Shown here piece after piece: positions 15,206-23,618 of a stretch of 50,251 nucleotides of DNA; the stretch's first letter is position 1; the number at the start of each line of letters is the position of its first letter. The DNA is from Clostridia bacterium (lineage in GTDB: Bacteria > Bacillota > Clostridia > Oscillospirales > Acutalibacteraceae), in the NCBI GenBank assembly GCA_017465465.1, contig JAFTWE010000030.1:1-50251 (forward strand). Reading direction: 5' to 3'. The position numbers and the translations under genes are program-made. Under the pieces are notes generated by a model, which was not told the origin of the DNA, made no database searches, and saw only the letters and a list, made by a program, of their open reading frames with translations.

Positions 15206-17065
15206 ATGGATTTTACCAATGTTAAAACCAAGAAGATTATTATGACAATCTATGATATTATTGTAATAAATCTGTCTGTTATACTTGCGGCACTTGTCGA
15301 AAATATTGAGCTTAACGGATTTATGGCAATTTTACAAAGAAGTATACCGGTTACACTTGTTTTTCTTTTTCTTTATAAGGCTTTTGAAGTTTACAAAAGT
15401 ATGTGGGAATATGCCGGTTCAAAAGAGCTTTCCAAAATATTCGGTGCAACGGCAATAGGCGGAATTTCAAGTATCGCAATAGATATTATTATGTCTAATT
15501 TCGGCTTCGAAATTTCAAACATTGAGGGCGGAAATTTCGGAACATCCTTTTATATTGTCAGTACCGCATTGATTCTTTTCTTTACCTGCGCGTTCAGGTT
15601 AAGCTACAGATTTCTCAGACGTTCTTCAAGAGATTTAAGGTGGATGTTTCACAGGACAAACAACCGCGTTATGATTGTCGGCGCCGGAGATATGGGTATG
15701 ATTATCATTAAAGAGCTTGAAGCCAACAATTACCGCAAGGGTAAGCCGATAGTTGCCGTGGATGATAATCCGTTTAAACAAGGACAGTCAATCAGAGGCG
15801 TTCCGGTTAAGGGCAGTTGTAACGATATAGTTGAGCTTGCCGAAAAATACAGAATTGATACCATAATCATCTGTATTCCGTCAGCGACGGACACAAGAGT
15901 TAATGAGATTTTACATATTTGTGTTTCAACAGGCTGTCACCTTAAAATTTCTCCCAGCGTGCTCGAAATGGTTGAGGGAACCGAAACAAAAATCAGAGAT
16001 GTTAATATTACTGACCTTCTCTCAAGACCTGAGGTTAAGCTTGACACAGAAATCTGCAAATATATTACAGGCAAGAGCATTCTTGTTACAGGTGGCGGCG
16101 GCTCAATCGGCAGTGAGCTGTGCAGACAGATTTCAAAATATTCTCCTGCAAAAATAATTATATTTGACATTTATGAAAATAATGCCTATGTTTTAAAGAA
16201 TCAGCTTGATAAGTTCTATAAAGGCTTTCCGGAAATCATCATCAGAATTGGCTCTGTAAGAGATGAGAACAGACTAAGAGAAGTTTTTGAAGAATTTCAT
16301 CCGGATGTTGTTTTTCATGCGGCGGCTCATAAGCATGTTCCTTTGATGGAGGATTGCCCTAAGGAAGCAGTCAAAAATAATGTTTTCGGCACATTTAATC
16401 TTGCGAAGCTTGCGGTTGAATATAAGGTAGAAAGATTTGTAAGTATTTCAACTGACAAAGCGGTTAATCCCACAAATGTTATGGGTGCTACCAAGCGAGT
16501 AACCGAAATGATTATTCAGTATTTTGAAAGAAAGTGTCAGAATTCCACCAAGTTTGCGGCTGTTCGTTTCGGAAATGTTTTGGGCTCAAGCGGAAGTGTT
16601 ATTCCTCTTTTTACCGAACAGATTAAAAGCGGCGGACCGGTTACAATAACCCACCCTGATATTACTAGATATTTTATGACAATTCCCGAAGCATCACAGC
16701 TTGTTGTTCAGGCAGGCGGTATGGCATCAGGCGGAGAGATATTTGTGCTTGATATGGGTGAGCCGGTTAAAATTCTTACTCTTGCAGAAAATCTTATCAG
16801 TCTTTCAGGCTACAAGCCTTATGTTGATATTGATATTCAGTTCACAGGATTGCGTCCGGGTGAAAAGCTTTATGAGGAGCTGGCACTCGAGGATGAAATC
16901 GGTGACAGAAAAATGACTGCTAATAACAAGATTTTTGTTACAAGCCCTGTTAAAATGGATGATGAACTTTTTATTACACAGCTTGATGCTTTGAAAAAAG
17001 CCGAATCCTCAGAAATAAGAGATTTGCTAAAGGTTATAGTTCCAAATTATCACGAGGCTGAATAA
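15206..17065 (+). CDS. FlaA1/CapD/PglF-type membrane nucleotide-sugar 4,6-dehydratase
   Basis: This 619-residue protein should convert a UDP-HexNAc to the 4-keto-6-deoxy sugar for the surface glycan. Four N-terminal membrane helices (about 12-30, 45-62, 78-100, 112-130) precede a first Rossmann-like domain (VMIVGAGDMG) and then the catalytic short-chain dehydrogenase domain with TGGGGSIG (295-302) for NAD(P). The active-site stretch has S415, T416-D417-K418 and M426-x3-K430. Methionine in the place of the usual tyrosine is characteristic of FlaA1/PglF dehydratases. The ribosome binding site is weak. First gene of the operon; the product could feed the aminotransferase at 27341 and the sugar-phosphate transferase next to it, as in PglF-PglE-PglC pathways. 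Confidence 0.92.
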   Translation: MDFTNVKTKKIIMTIYDIIVINLSVILAALVENIELNGFMAILQRSIPVTLVFLFLYKAFEVYKSMWEYAGSKELSKIFGATAIGGISSIAIDIIMSNFGFEISNIEGGNFGTSFYIVSTALILFFTCAFRLSYRFLRRSSRDLRWMFHRTNNRVMIVGAGDMGMIIIKELEANNYRKGKPIVAVDDNPFKQGQSIRGVPVKGSCNDIVELAEKYRIDTIIICIPSATDTRVNEILHICVSTGCHLKISPSVLEMVEGTETKIRDVNITDLLSRPEVKLDTEICKYITGKSILVTGGGGSIGSELCRQISKYSPAKIIIFDIYENNAYVLKNQLDKFYKGFPEIIIRIGSVRDENRLREVFEEFHPDVVFHAAAHKHVPLMEDCPKEAVKNNVFGTFNLAKLAVEYKVERFVSISTDKAVNPTNVMGATKRVTEMIIQYFERKCQNSTKFAAVRFGNVLGSSGSVIPLFTEQIKSGGPVTITHPDITRYFMTIPEASQLVVQAGGMASGGEIFVLDMGEPVKILTLAENLISLSGYKPYVDIDIQFTGLRPGEKLYEELALEDEIGDRKMTANNKIFVTSPVKMDDELFITQLDALKKAESSEIRDLLKVIVPNYHEAE

Positions 17066-17092
17066 GAGAACAGCCTGAACAGGGTGGTTAAA

Positions 17093-17710
17093 TTGTATAA
17101 AACCATAAAAAGAATATTGGATTTTTTCTTAGCCTTTTTTGCACTGATAATTTTTTTGCCTGTTATGGCAGTAGCGGCAATTCTGATTAAGCTTGATGAC
17201 GGCGGTCCCGCTGTTTTTCGCCAGAAGCGTCCGGGTAAAGACGGAAAAATTTTTGAAGTGTATAAGTTCAGAACAATGAGCGTAAAAACTGAGGATGAAA
17301 ACGGAAGGGCTCTTTCAGATATGGAGCGTATGACAAAAATAGGCTCAATTCTGAGAAAAACAAGTATTGATGAATTACCTCAGTTTGTAAATGTACTAAA
17401 GGGCGAAATGAGCTTTATCGGTCCGAGACCTTTGCTTTGTGAATATCTTGAATTATATTCACCTGAGCAGGCACGGCGCCATGAGGTGAGACCGGGAATT
17501 TCAGGCTGGGCTCAGGTTAACGGACGAAATGCCATAACCTGGGAAGAAAAGTTCAATTATGATGTTTATTATGTTGAAAATATCAGCTTGTTCCTTGATG
17601 TTAAAATTTTGTTTAAGACTGTAAAAAATATTTTTGCTCGCGCAGATATAAATTGCAGTGAAGAAAACACAATGGAAAAATTTAAAGGAACGGTGAAGAA
17701 AGGAAGATAA
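17093..17710 (+). CDS. Initiating phosphoglycosyl transferase (PglC/WcaJ-type bacterial sugar transferase)
   Basis: This protein of 205 residues transfers a sugar-1-phosphate from a nucleotide sugar to undecaprenyl phosphate, the first step of lipid-linked glycan assembly. It has one N-terminal hydrophobic segment (about 5-30), then FRQKRPGKDGK, VYKFRTM, the conserved IDELPQ, SFIGPRPLL and RPGISGWAQVNGR. The short form, lacking the four extra helices of WbaP, matches PglC/CapM-like monotopic enzymes. A TTG at 17093 is the likely start, with AGGGTGG 5 bases upstream; a GTG at 17084 overlaps that site. It follows the dehydratase by 27 bp and precedes a GT4 by 6 bp, consistent with an operon. 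Confidence 0.93.
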   Translation: MYKTIKRILDFFLAFFALIIFLPVMAVAAILIKLDDGGPAVFRQKRPGKDGKIFEVYKFRTMSVKTEDENGRALSDMERMTKIGSILRKTSIDELPQFVNVLKGEMSFIGPRPLLCEYLELYSPEQARRHEVRPGISGWAQVNGRNAITWEEKFNYDVYYVENISLFLDVKILFKTVKNIFARADINCSEENTMEKFKGTVKKGR

Positions 17711-17716
17711 CAGGAA

Positions 17717-18826
17717 ATGAAAAAGATTCTGTTTGCGGCAACAATTACAGACCATTTTTATTATTTTCATTTACCGTATCTCAAATATTTTCACGACGCA
17801 GGCTGGGAGGTTCATGTTGCCGGAAGAGGTGACAGACAGTTACCCGATTGCGATTTTCAATATGATATTCCTTTTGAACGCTCCCCGTTTTCAAAAGGAA
17901 ACATCAAAGCTTACAAACAACTGAAAAAAATTATTGATGATAACCATTTTGATATAATTCATTGCCATACTCCAATGGGAGGAATTTTAACCCGCATTGC
18001 GGCCGCAAAAAAAAGACAGAACGGCACCAAGGTGATTTATACCGCACACGGATTTCATTTTTATAAAGGTGCACCTTTTGCAAACTGGGCAATATATTTT
18101 CCGATTGAGTGTTTTATGTCAAGAAAAACAGATTGCCTTATTACAATCAACGAAGAAGATTTTTTTCTTGCAAAAAGATTTTTCAAAAAGCCTGAAATCA
18201 AAAAGGTTGACGGTGTAGGATATAACAGTGATTTGTATTATCCTGTTTCTGAAGAAGAAAAGTATAAAATGCGCGCGGAAAAAGGTTTTTCTCCTAATGA
18301 AAAGCTACTGATTTATGTGGCGGAGCTTAATGCTAACAAAAATCAAGGAATGCTCATAAGAATGATGAGTGAACTTAAAACAACCAAAGCCAGACTTTTA
18401 TTGGCGGGTGCTGATAATTTTAACGGCGAGTATCAGAGACTGGCTAAAGAGCTTAATGTAGATGACAGAATAGAATTTCTCGGACACAGAGAAGATGTTG
18501 AAAAGCTTTTGAAGATGAGTGATATCTGTGTTGCTTCAAGCCTTCGCGAGGGACTTCCGGTTAATATTATGGAAGCTATGGCAACGGGACTTCCTGTTGT
18601 GGCAGTAGATAACAGAGGCCATCGTTCCTTGATAAGAAGTGGAATTGACGGTTTTTTGGTAAAAGCTAATGATATTGCGTCTTTGGCAGTTTTAGTAGAT
18701 TCACTTTTTAATGATAAGGCTTTATATAAGAGTATTTCAACTAATGCTCAAGAAAGTATAAAAAGGTTTTCAAAAGAAGCTGTTTTTATTCAGATGGAAA
18801 AGGTATATTCAAAGTTAAAGAGGTAA
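17717..18826 (+). CDS. GT4-family glycosyltransferase (EpsD-like)
   Basis: This 369-residue cytoplasmic GT-B-fold enzyme probably adds the second sugar to the lipid-linked intermediate. The N-terminal domain has FDIIHCHTPMGG and YTAHGFHFYKGAP, as in EpsD-type enzymes. The C-terminal nucleotide-sugar domain carries YVAELNANKNQ, FLGHREDV and the retaining-enzyme motif REGLPVNIMEAMATGLPVV, with the E-x7-E pair in it. It follows the sugar transferase by 6 bp and ends 3 bp before the EpsG-like gene. Acceptor and donor cannot be predicted. Confidence 0.9.
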   Translation: MKKILFAATITDHFYYFHLPYLKYFHDAGWEVHVAGRGDRQLPDCDFQYDIPFERSPFSKGNIKAYKQLKKIIDDNHFDIIHCHTPMGGILTRIAAAKKRQNGTKVIYTAHGFHFYKGAPFANWAIYFPIECFMSRKTDCLITINEEDFFLAKRFFKKPEIKKVDGVGYNSDLYYPVSEEEKYKMRAEKGFSPNEKLLIYVAELNANKNQGMLIRMMSELKTTKARLLLAGADNFNGEYQRLAKELNVDDRIEFLGHREDVEKLLKMSDICVASSLREGLPVNIMEAMATGLPVVAVDNRGHRSLIRSGIDGFLVKANDIASLAVLVDSLFNDKALYKSISTNAQESIKRFSKEAVFIQMEKVYSKLKR

Positions 18827-18829
18827 GAG

Positions 18830-19969
18830 ATGTATACAAGCTATGACCCCAATGCTTTTTTAAAATTAGCTTGGTTTTTTACGGTTATATGTTGTGCTGT
18901 GGGTTTGTTTTGCCGTAAATATCCGCTGAACAGATTAGGCGGAATCGGGCAGCCTTTGCCGAACCCGCTTTGCCTTGTTATAAGCATTCTGGCGTATGTT
19001 CCTTTTGCGGGGTTGAGAACAAACAGCGGCGATACGGTGTATTATATACACAATTTTGAATTAGAAGAACCGGATGGTGTCATAAACTATATTCCGGCGG
19101 GTGACAATTTATATACTCTTTTATCTGAAATAGTTAAGGAGACTGTTGATGATTACCATTGGCTATTATTTATTACTGCAATAATTACATATATTCCCGT
19201 TCTTTATATTTTATATAAATATTCTCATCCCTTTGAGCTTTCAATATTTTTGTTTATGGCAACGGGATATTTCGGTATGGGAATGAACGGCGTCCGTCAG
19301 TATTGCGCAGCAGGAGTTTTGATATTAGGAACCAAATTTTTGTTTTCTACGAAAAAATCAGCATTTATCAAGTATGCGGCTGTGGTTTTGGCAGCATGGA
19401 TGTTTCATAAGAGTGCAATTTTTATGTTGCCTGTATTTTTCTTTGTGCGAAGGAAAGCCTGGAAACCGTCATCATTTATGCTGATTTTCTTGAGTGCAAT
19501 AGGTCTTTCGATTTTTGATATGATTCTGCCGTCTTTTTTATCTGCTCTTGAAGACACTTCTTACGGTCATTATTCTACCGACGGGTGGTTTACAAATGGT
19601 CAGGAAAGCGGTTCCAGCTTTTTGAGGGTTGTTGTAGCTCTGGTTCCGATGGCTTTAGCATATTTTTCACAAAAGCGAATGAAACCCTTAGGACATATTG
19701 GAGATATTCTCATTAACTTGTGTTGCGTTCATGTTGCACTATATATTATTTCAATGTATAACTGGATTTTTGCGAGATTCGCAATTTATACCAGTGTGTA
19801 CTATATAATTCTTATGGCGTGGGTAGTATATAATGCAGTATCTAAAAAAGACCGTGCATTATACTGCACCTTGTGCATAGCGGCGTTTTATTATTATTCT
19901 ACTCAATTAGCGTATGCATTAATAGATTACCGTTCAGATGTATTTTTCCCCAATCTGAAATTTCATTAA
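18830..19969 (+). CDS. EpsG-family membrane polysaccharide polymerase
   Basis: This 379-residue integral membrane protein has about ten hydrophobic helices, including those near 14-28, 47-64, 110-130, 138-155, 180-200, 211-230 and 260-280. The conserved EpsG features FAGLRTNSGDTVYY and, in a membrane region, MGMNGVRQYCAAGVL are present. Such proteins are thought to polymerise exopolysaccharide repeat units at the membrane. The sequence is AT-rich compared with the operon's ends, as is common for serotype-specific genes. The ribosome binding site AGAGGTAAGAG overlaps the stop of the preceding GT4 gene. Confidence 0.88.
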   Translation: MYTSYDPNAFLKLAWFFTVICCAVGLFCRKYPLNRLGGIGQPLPNPLCLVISILAYVPFAGLRTNSGDTVYYIHNFELEEPDGVINYIPAGDNLYTLLSEIVKETVDDYHWLLFITAIITYIPVLYILYKYSHPFELSIFLFMATGYFGMGMNGVRQYCAAGVLILGTKFLFSTKKSAFIKYAAVVLAAWMFHKSAIFMLPVFFFVRRKAWKPSSFMLIFLSAIGLSIFDMILPSFLSALEDTSYGHYSTDGWFTNGQESGSSFLRVVVALVPMALAYFSQKRMKPLGHIGDILINLCCVHVALYIISMYNWIFARFAIYTSVYYIILMAWVVYNAVSKKDRALYCTLCIAAFYYYSTQLAYALIDYRSDVFFPNLKFH

Positions 19970-19978
19970 GGTGATAAA

Positions 19979-21004
19979 ATGTGTTATGATGTTTCTGTTA
20001 TAATACCTGTTTATAATGCCCAGGAATATCTTAAAGAATGCATCAATTCTATTATTAAGAGTTCTGTATTCAATAAGACAGAGGTTTTGTTGATAGATGA
20101 CGGTTCAAAGGACAGTTCCGGTGAAATCTGTGACAGTTTTTCGGCGAAACATGAAAATATTAAAACTTTTCATATTGCAAATGGCGGCGTGAGTAATGCA
20201 AGAAATCTTGGACTCGATAAAGCTTGTGGGGAATATGTTACTTTTTGTGATTCTGATGATTATTACATAAATGGTATTCTCGAAAAAGTTCTACTTACTT
20301 TAGAAAGCAAGCCTGATTTGCTTTTCTATGATTATTTATATGAGCAAGAAAAGGTTTTGAAAGTGAGCTATCCGTTTCCTGAAAGAGCAATGTTCTCGGG
20401 CAAAAAAGATATTGCTCAGTTTTTTAAGTTTATGTTAAAGGATGAATCCTTTAATTCTTCTTGCAATAAGTTTTTTAAGTATTCGGTTATCAGAGACAAT
20501 AATTTAAAATTTCAAATCGGTCAGAAGCATGGAGAAGACAGGGACTTTGTCATTAAGTTTTTATCGGTCTGCCAATCAGCTTTCTATTTACCGGAAACCG
20601 GATATTTTTACCGATACGTTAAATCAAGTGCTGTGAATAAATCCAGGACTGATTATTTTGATAATGTATATAACGAGCTTATTTTTAAAAGAGAAATGAG
20701 CAAAAAATTTGATTTAGATGATAGAGAAGCAGAGAAATGTATTGAAGAGAAGGCTTTGCATCAGATAATTTCCTGCACATTTGCAGCGTCAGAGAATGAT
20801 TTTTCTTCTTTTAAAGCTTCCCTTCATAAGCTTTTTGAAAATGATTTTCTAATGAAAATTTTGAATTCAAATTGTAATGCTTCACTTCAAAATTCTGCTT
20901 ACAAAAAAATACATGGCTACTTACTTTCAAAACAAGTTTTTTTGTGTTGGAGCTTTATTAAAGGCTTAAAACTAAAAGAGCGGATATACAAACTGATTCA
21001 TTAA
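19979..21004 (+). CDS. GT2-family glycosyltransferase
   Basis: This 341-residue inverting GT-A enzyme opens with VSVIIPVYNAQEYL, has the nucleotide-binding LLIDDGSKDSS (D40/D41) and the metal-binding DSDD (91-94) preceded by NGGVSNARNLGLD. The C-terminal half is helical and more divergent (ISCTFAASENDFSSF). It adds one sugar of the repeat unit; donor and acceptor are unknown. It is AT-rich, starts 10 bp after epsG and ends 11 bp before the pyruvyl transferase gene, so the three are one transcription unit. Confidence 0.92.
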   Translation: MCYDVSVIIPVYNAQEYLKECINSIIKSSVFNKTEVLLIDDGSKDSSGEICDSFSAKHENIKTFHIANGGVSNARNLGLDKACGEYVTFCDSDDYYINGILEKVLLTLESKPDLLFYDYLYEQEKVLKVSYPFPERAMFSGKKDIAQFFKFMLKDESFNSSCNKFFKYSVIRDNNLKFQIGQKHGEDRDFVIKFLSVCQSAFYLPETGYFYRYVKSSAVNKSRTDYFDNVYNELIFKREMSKKFDLDDREAEKCIEEKALHQIISCTFAASENDFSSFKASLHKLFENDFLMKILNSNCNASLQNSAYKKIHGYLLSKQVFLCWSFIKGLKLKERIYKLIH

Positions 21005-21014
21005 AGGGGTTACT

Positions 21015-22160
21015 ATGAAATACTTTTTATTTGACCATACAGGCAGTCTTAACAGAGGTTGCGAGGCGATAGTCAGAGGAACTAAAAATATAATTTCACG
21101 AAATGATAAAAATCCTCTCTTTCACCTTGCCTCATATTCTCCAGAAACCGATGCAGCCTTGAGAATTGAAACGAGTGCCATAAAGCCCCGTGCCCTTAGC
21201 GGAGTTGAAAAGATTTTTGCGGCCATTGATTTAAAAATCAATCACAGTGAATATTTTTCTTTAAAAACTGCTTATTCTGATGTCATTCAAAGAGCGGGAG
21301 ATTGCGATATCTGCCTTTCCGTGGGGGGAGATACATATTGCTACGGAGATAATGCTCCCTCAAGAGCAATTGCCAAAGCACTTCACAAAAACGGCAAAAA
21401 AACTGTCCTTTGGGGAGCTTCTATCGGCAAGGAAGATTTGAGTGCTGAAAAAATAGAAACCCTTAAAATGTTCGATGGTATTTTTGTAAGGGAATCTCTT
21501 ACTTATGCGCTTCTTGAAAAGATAATTCCGAGAGAAAAGCTTTTTCAGTTTGCAGACCCTGCCTTTTGTATGGAAAGAGAAGATTTGCCTTTACCTCAAG
21601 GCTTTGAGCAGGACAACACCTTAGGTTTTAATTTAAGTCCGTTGGTGGTGAAGAAAAATCCTGAGCTTATAGACGCTTGTGTGGATTTCCTCAAAGGAAT
21701 TATCCAAAACACTACTCTGCAAATTGCACTTGTTCCCCATGTAACAACTCCGGATAGTGATGATACCACTGTTCTTGATGAGATTTACAACAGACTTAAT
21801 GATTCTGCAAGGGTTGTAAAAATACCGGGTAATCTCAATGCTATGCAATACAAGGGATACATTGCAAGATGTCGCTTTTTTATCGGTGCCAGAACCCACG
21901 CGACCATTGCCGCCTATTCAAACGGTGTTCCGACTATTGTGTTAGGTTACAGCGTAAAATCAAGAGGCATAGCGAAAGACTTGTTTTCTGAAGAAAAATT
22001 TGTTCTTGATATCAATACTGTTTCAGGTACACAAGCTTTAAATTCAGAATTTTCCAAGCTTCTTGAGCAGGAAAGTGACCTTAGAAAAACATTGAGAAAA
22101 GTAATTCCCATGACTGTTAAAAGCGCAATGGACGCAGGTGAACAACTGATGAAAATTTAG
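21015..22160 (+). CDS. Polysaccharide pyruvyl transferase (CsaB-like)
   Basis: This 381-residue protein of the pyruvyl-transferase family transfers enolpyruvate from PEP to a sugar to form a ketal, adding negative charge to the glycan. It starts KYFLFDHTGSLNRGCEA, where SLNRGCEA is the usual first motif. It then has CLSVGGDTYCYGD and, in the C-terminal GT-B-like domain, ARTHATIAAYSNGVP and LGYSVKSRGIAKDLF. The presence of this gene predicts a pyruvylated surface polymer. It follows GT2 by 11 bp and is separated from the next gene by a 264-bp inverted-repeat element that starts at its stop codon. Confidence 0.9.
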   Translation: MKYFLFDHTGSLNRGCEAIVRGTKNIISRNDKNPLFHLASYSPETDAALRIETSAIKPRALSGVEKIFAAIDLKINHSEYFSLKTAYSDVIQRAGDCDICLSVGGDTYCYGDNAPSRAIAKALHKNGKKTVLWGASIGKEDLSAEKIETLKMFDGIFVRESLTYALLEKIIPREKLFQFADPAFCMEREDLPLPQGFEQDNTLGFNLSPLVVKKNPELIDACVDFLKGIIQNTTLQIALVPHVTTPDSDDTTVLDEIYNRLNDSARVVKIPGNLNAMQYKGYIARCRFFIGARTHATIAAYSNGVPTIVLGYSVKSRGIAKDLFSEEKFVLDINTVSGTQALNSEFSKLLEQESDLRKTLRKVIPMTVKSAMDAGEQLMKI

Positions 22161-22423
22161 GGTGGCGAATATAAATTCAAACCTGCCCGAAAGTGAGCAT
22201 TTTTATCGTTTTTCGGGTTTGAAAGGCGTCAGCCTATCTTCACCCTCAACAGCCAAAAAAATCTGAAAAATCTTAACTTTCGGGTCGAAGATTTTTTATC
22301 GTGAGGATTTTGGCAATTCAAGGCACAAAACACAGCAAATCCTTTTGGATTTGCGAGTATTTTAACGAAGAAGTGACGGAAATCATCCGATAAAAAACAT
22401 AGTTTGGATTATATTCGTCACCC
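22160..22423. repeat. MITE-like inverted-repeat element inside the glycan operon
   Basis: The ends form imperfect terminal inverted repeats of about 22-23 bp: GGGTGGCGAATATAAATTC at the left (from 22160) and GATTATATTCGTCACCC at the right (to 22423), with roughly 20 matches. The interior has no open frame and carries several hairpins, such as CCCGAAA with TTTCGGG, AAAAATCTT with AAGATTTTT and CAAATCC with GGATTTG. It begins exactly at the stop of the pyruvyl transferase gene and ends just before the ribosome binding site of the next gene. It looks like a non-autonomous repeat, perhaps one of many copies in this genome. No second copy is in the window. Confidence 0.65.
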
Positions 22424-22441
22424 TAATCGGAGGATGTCGTA

Positions 22442-23617
22442 ATGAAAAAGAAAATACTTTTTATAATCCCCAACCTTAAAAGCGGTGGGGCGGAAAAAAG
22501 TCTTGTTACGCTTTTGCAGCTTTTTGATTACGATAAATATGAGGTATCTCTGTTCCTTTTCAGAGAAGAGGGTCTGTTTTTAAATAGCGTTCCGCCTGAA
22601 ATTAAGATTCTGACTGCAGGTGAGAATTACAACCTTTTTGACGGAGATGCCAAACGGGCCATAAAAGCTTTTTTGAAAAAGGGCCGAGTGGTTTTGGCTG
22701 TTTCCAGATTATTGTATGCTCGTTGTTTTGAAAAAAACAGTAGCTATGAGCGCGAAACAAAAATGTGGAAACATCTCAAAAAAGCTGTTGATATTCCTAC
22801 TAAGCATTATGACTGTGTAATCGGCTATCTGGAGGGTATGTCTAATTGGTTAGCCCTTGAAATAAACGGAGAAAAGAAGATAGGCTATTTACATAATTAT
22901 CTTGATAAAACATCAAATGATAAAAGGAATTTTGTTGAAAAAATCAGCCTTTATGACTACTTTGTTACTGTTTCGCTGGAGTGCGCTGAAAACATAAAAA
23001 AAGCATGTATGGAATACAAAAATTTGCATGTAATACATAATATCGTTTCTCCTTATTTTATCAGAAAGTCAGCGGAATCCGAAGGGCTTCCCGAAGGCGC
23101 CGGCATTAAGCTTTTGACTGTTGGCAGACTGACTTATCAAAAAGGTCTTGAATATGCGATAGATGCTTGCAAGCTTTTGAAAGAAGAGTGTTATGATATT
23201 AAATGGTATCATATTGGTGTTGGAGAAGAGAGGCAAAACCTTTTAAAAAGAATTGAAGCAAATAACTTAACCGACACCTTTATTCTTCTCGGAGAAAAGG
23301 CAAATCCTTATCCGTATATCAATTCTTGCGATATATATGTTCAGCCCTCACGTTATGAGGGAAAAAGCATTGCCATAGATGAGGCAAAATGCCTTCAAAA
23401 GCCTATTGTTGTAACAAACTTCCCGTCTGTTTATGACCAGATTGAAGACGGCGTAAACGGTCTTATATGTGAGATGAATGCAAAGTCAGTTGCTGATGCT
23501 GTTGAAAGACTTATCAATGATGAAAAGCTTCGAGTTAAGCTTTCTGAAAATTTATCAAAAGAAAAAATCGGTAATGAAGAAGAAATTCAAAAATTATATG
23601 ATTTGATTGAGAGTTAG
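22442..23617 (+). CDS. GT4-family glycosyltransferase
   Basis: This 391-residue GT-B-fold enzyme opens with KILFIIPNLKSGGAEKSLV, the typical GT4 glycine-rich start. The C-terminal domain has LLTVGRLTYQKGLEYAIDA, FILLGEKANPYPYI and the donor-binding QPSRYEGKSIAIDEAKCL with the E-x7-E pair. It is likely to add one sugar of the repeat unit. Start chosen at the ATG at 22442 with GGAGG about 8 bases upstream. The mobile-looking repeat separates it from the preceding operon genes, so it may need read-through across that element. Acceptor and donor unknown. Confidence 0.92.
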   Translation: MKKKILFIIPNLKSGGAEKSLVTLLQLFDYDKYEVSLFLFREEGLFLNSVPPEIKILTAGENYNLFDGDAKRAIKAFLKKGRVVLAVSRLLYARCFEKNSSYERETKMWKHLKKAVDIPTKHYDCVIGYLEGMSNWLALEINGEKKIGYLHNYLDKTSNDKRNFVEKISLYDYFVTVSLECAENIKKACMEYKNLHVIHNIVSPYFIRKSAESEGLPEGAGIKLLTVGRLTYQKGLEYAIDACKLLKEECYDIKWYHIGVGEERQNLLKRIEANNLTDTFILLGEKANPYPYINSCDIYVQPSRYEGKSIAIDEAKCLQKPIVVTNFPSVYDQIEDGVNGLICEMNAKSVADAVERLINDEKLRVKLSENLSKEKIGNEEEIQKLYDLIES

Positions 23618-23618
23618 T

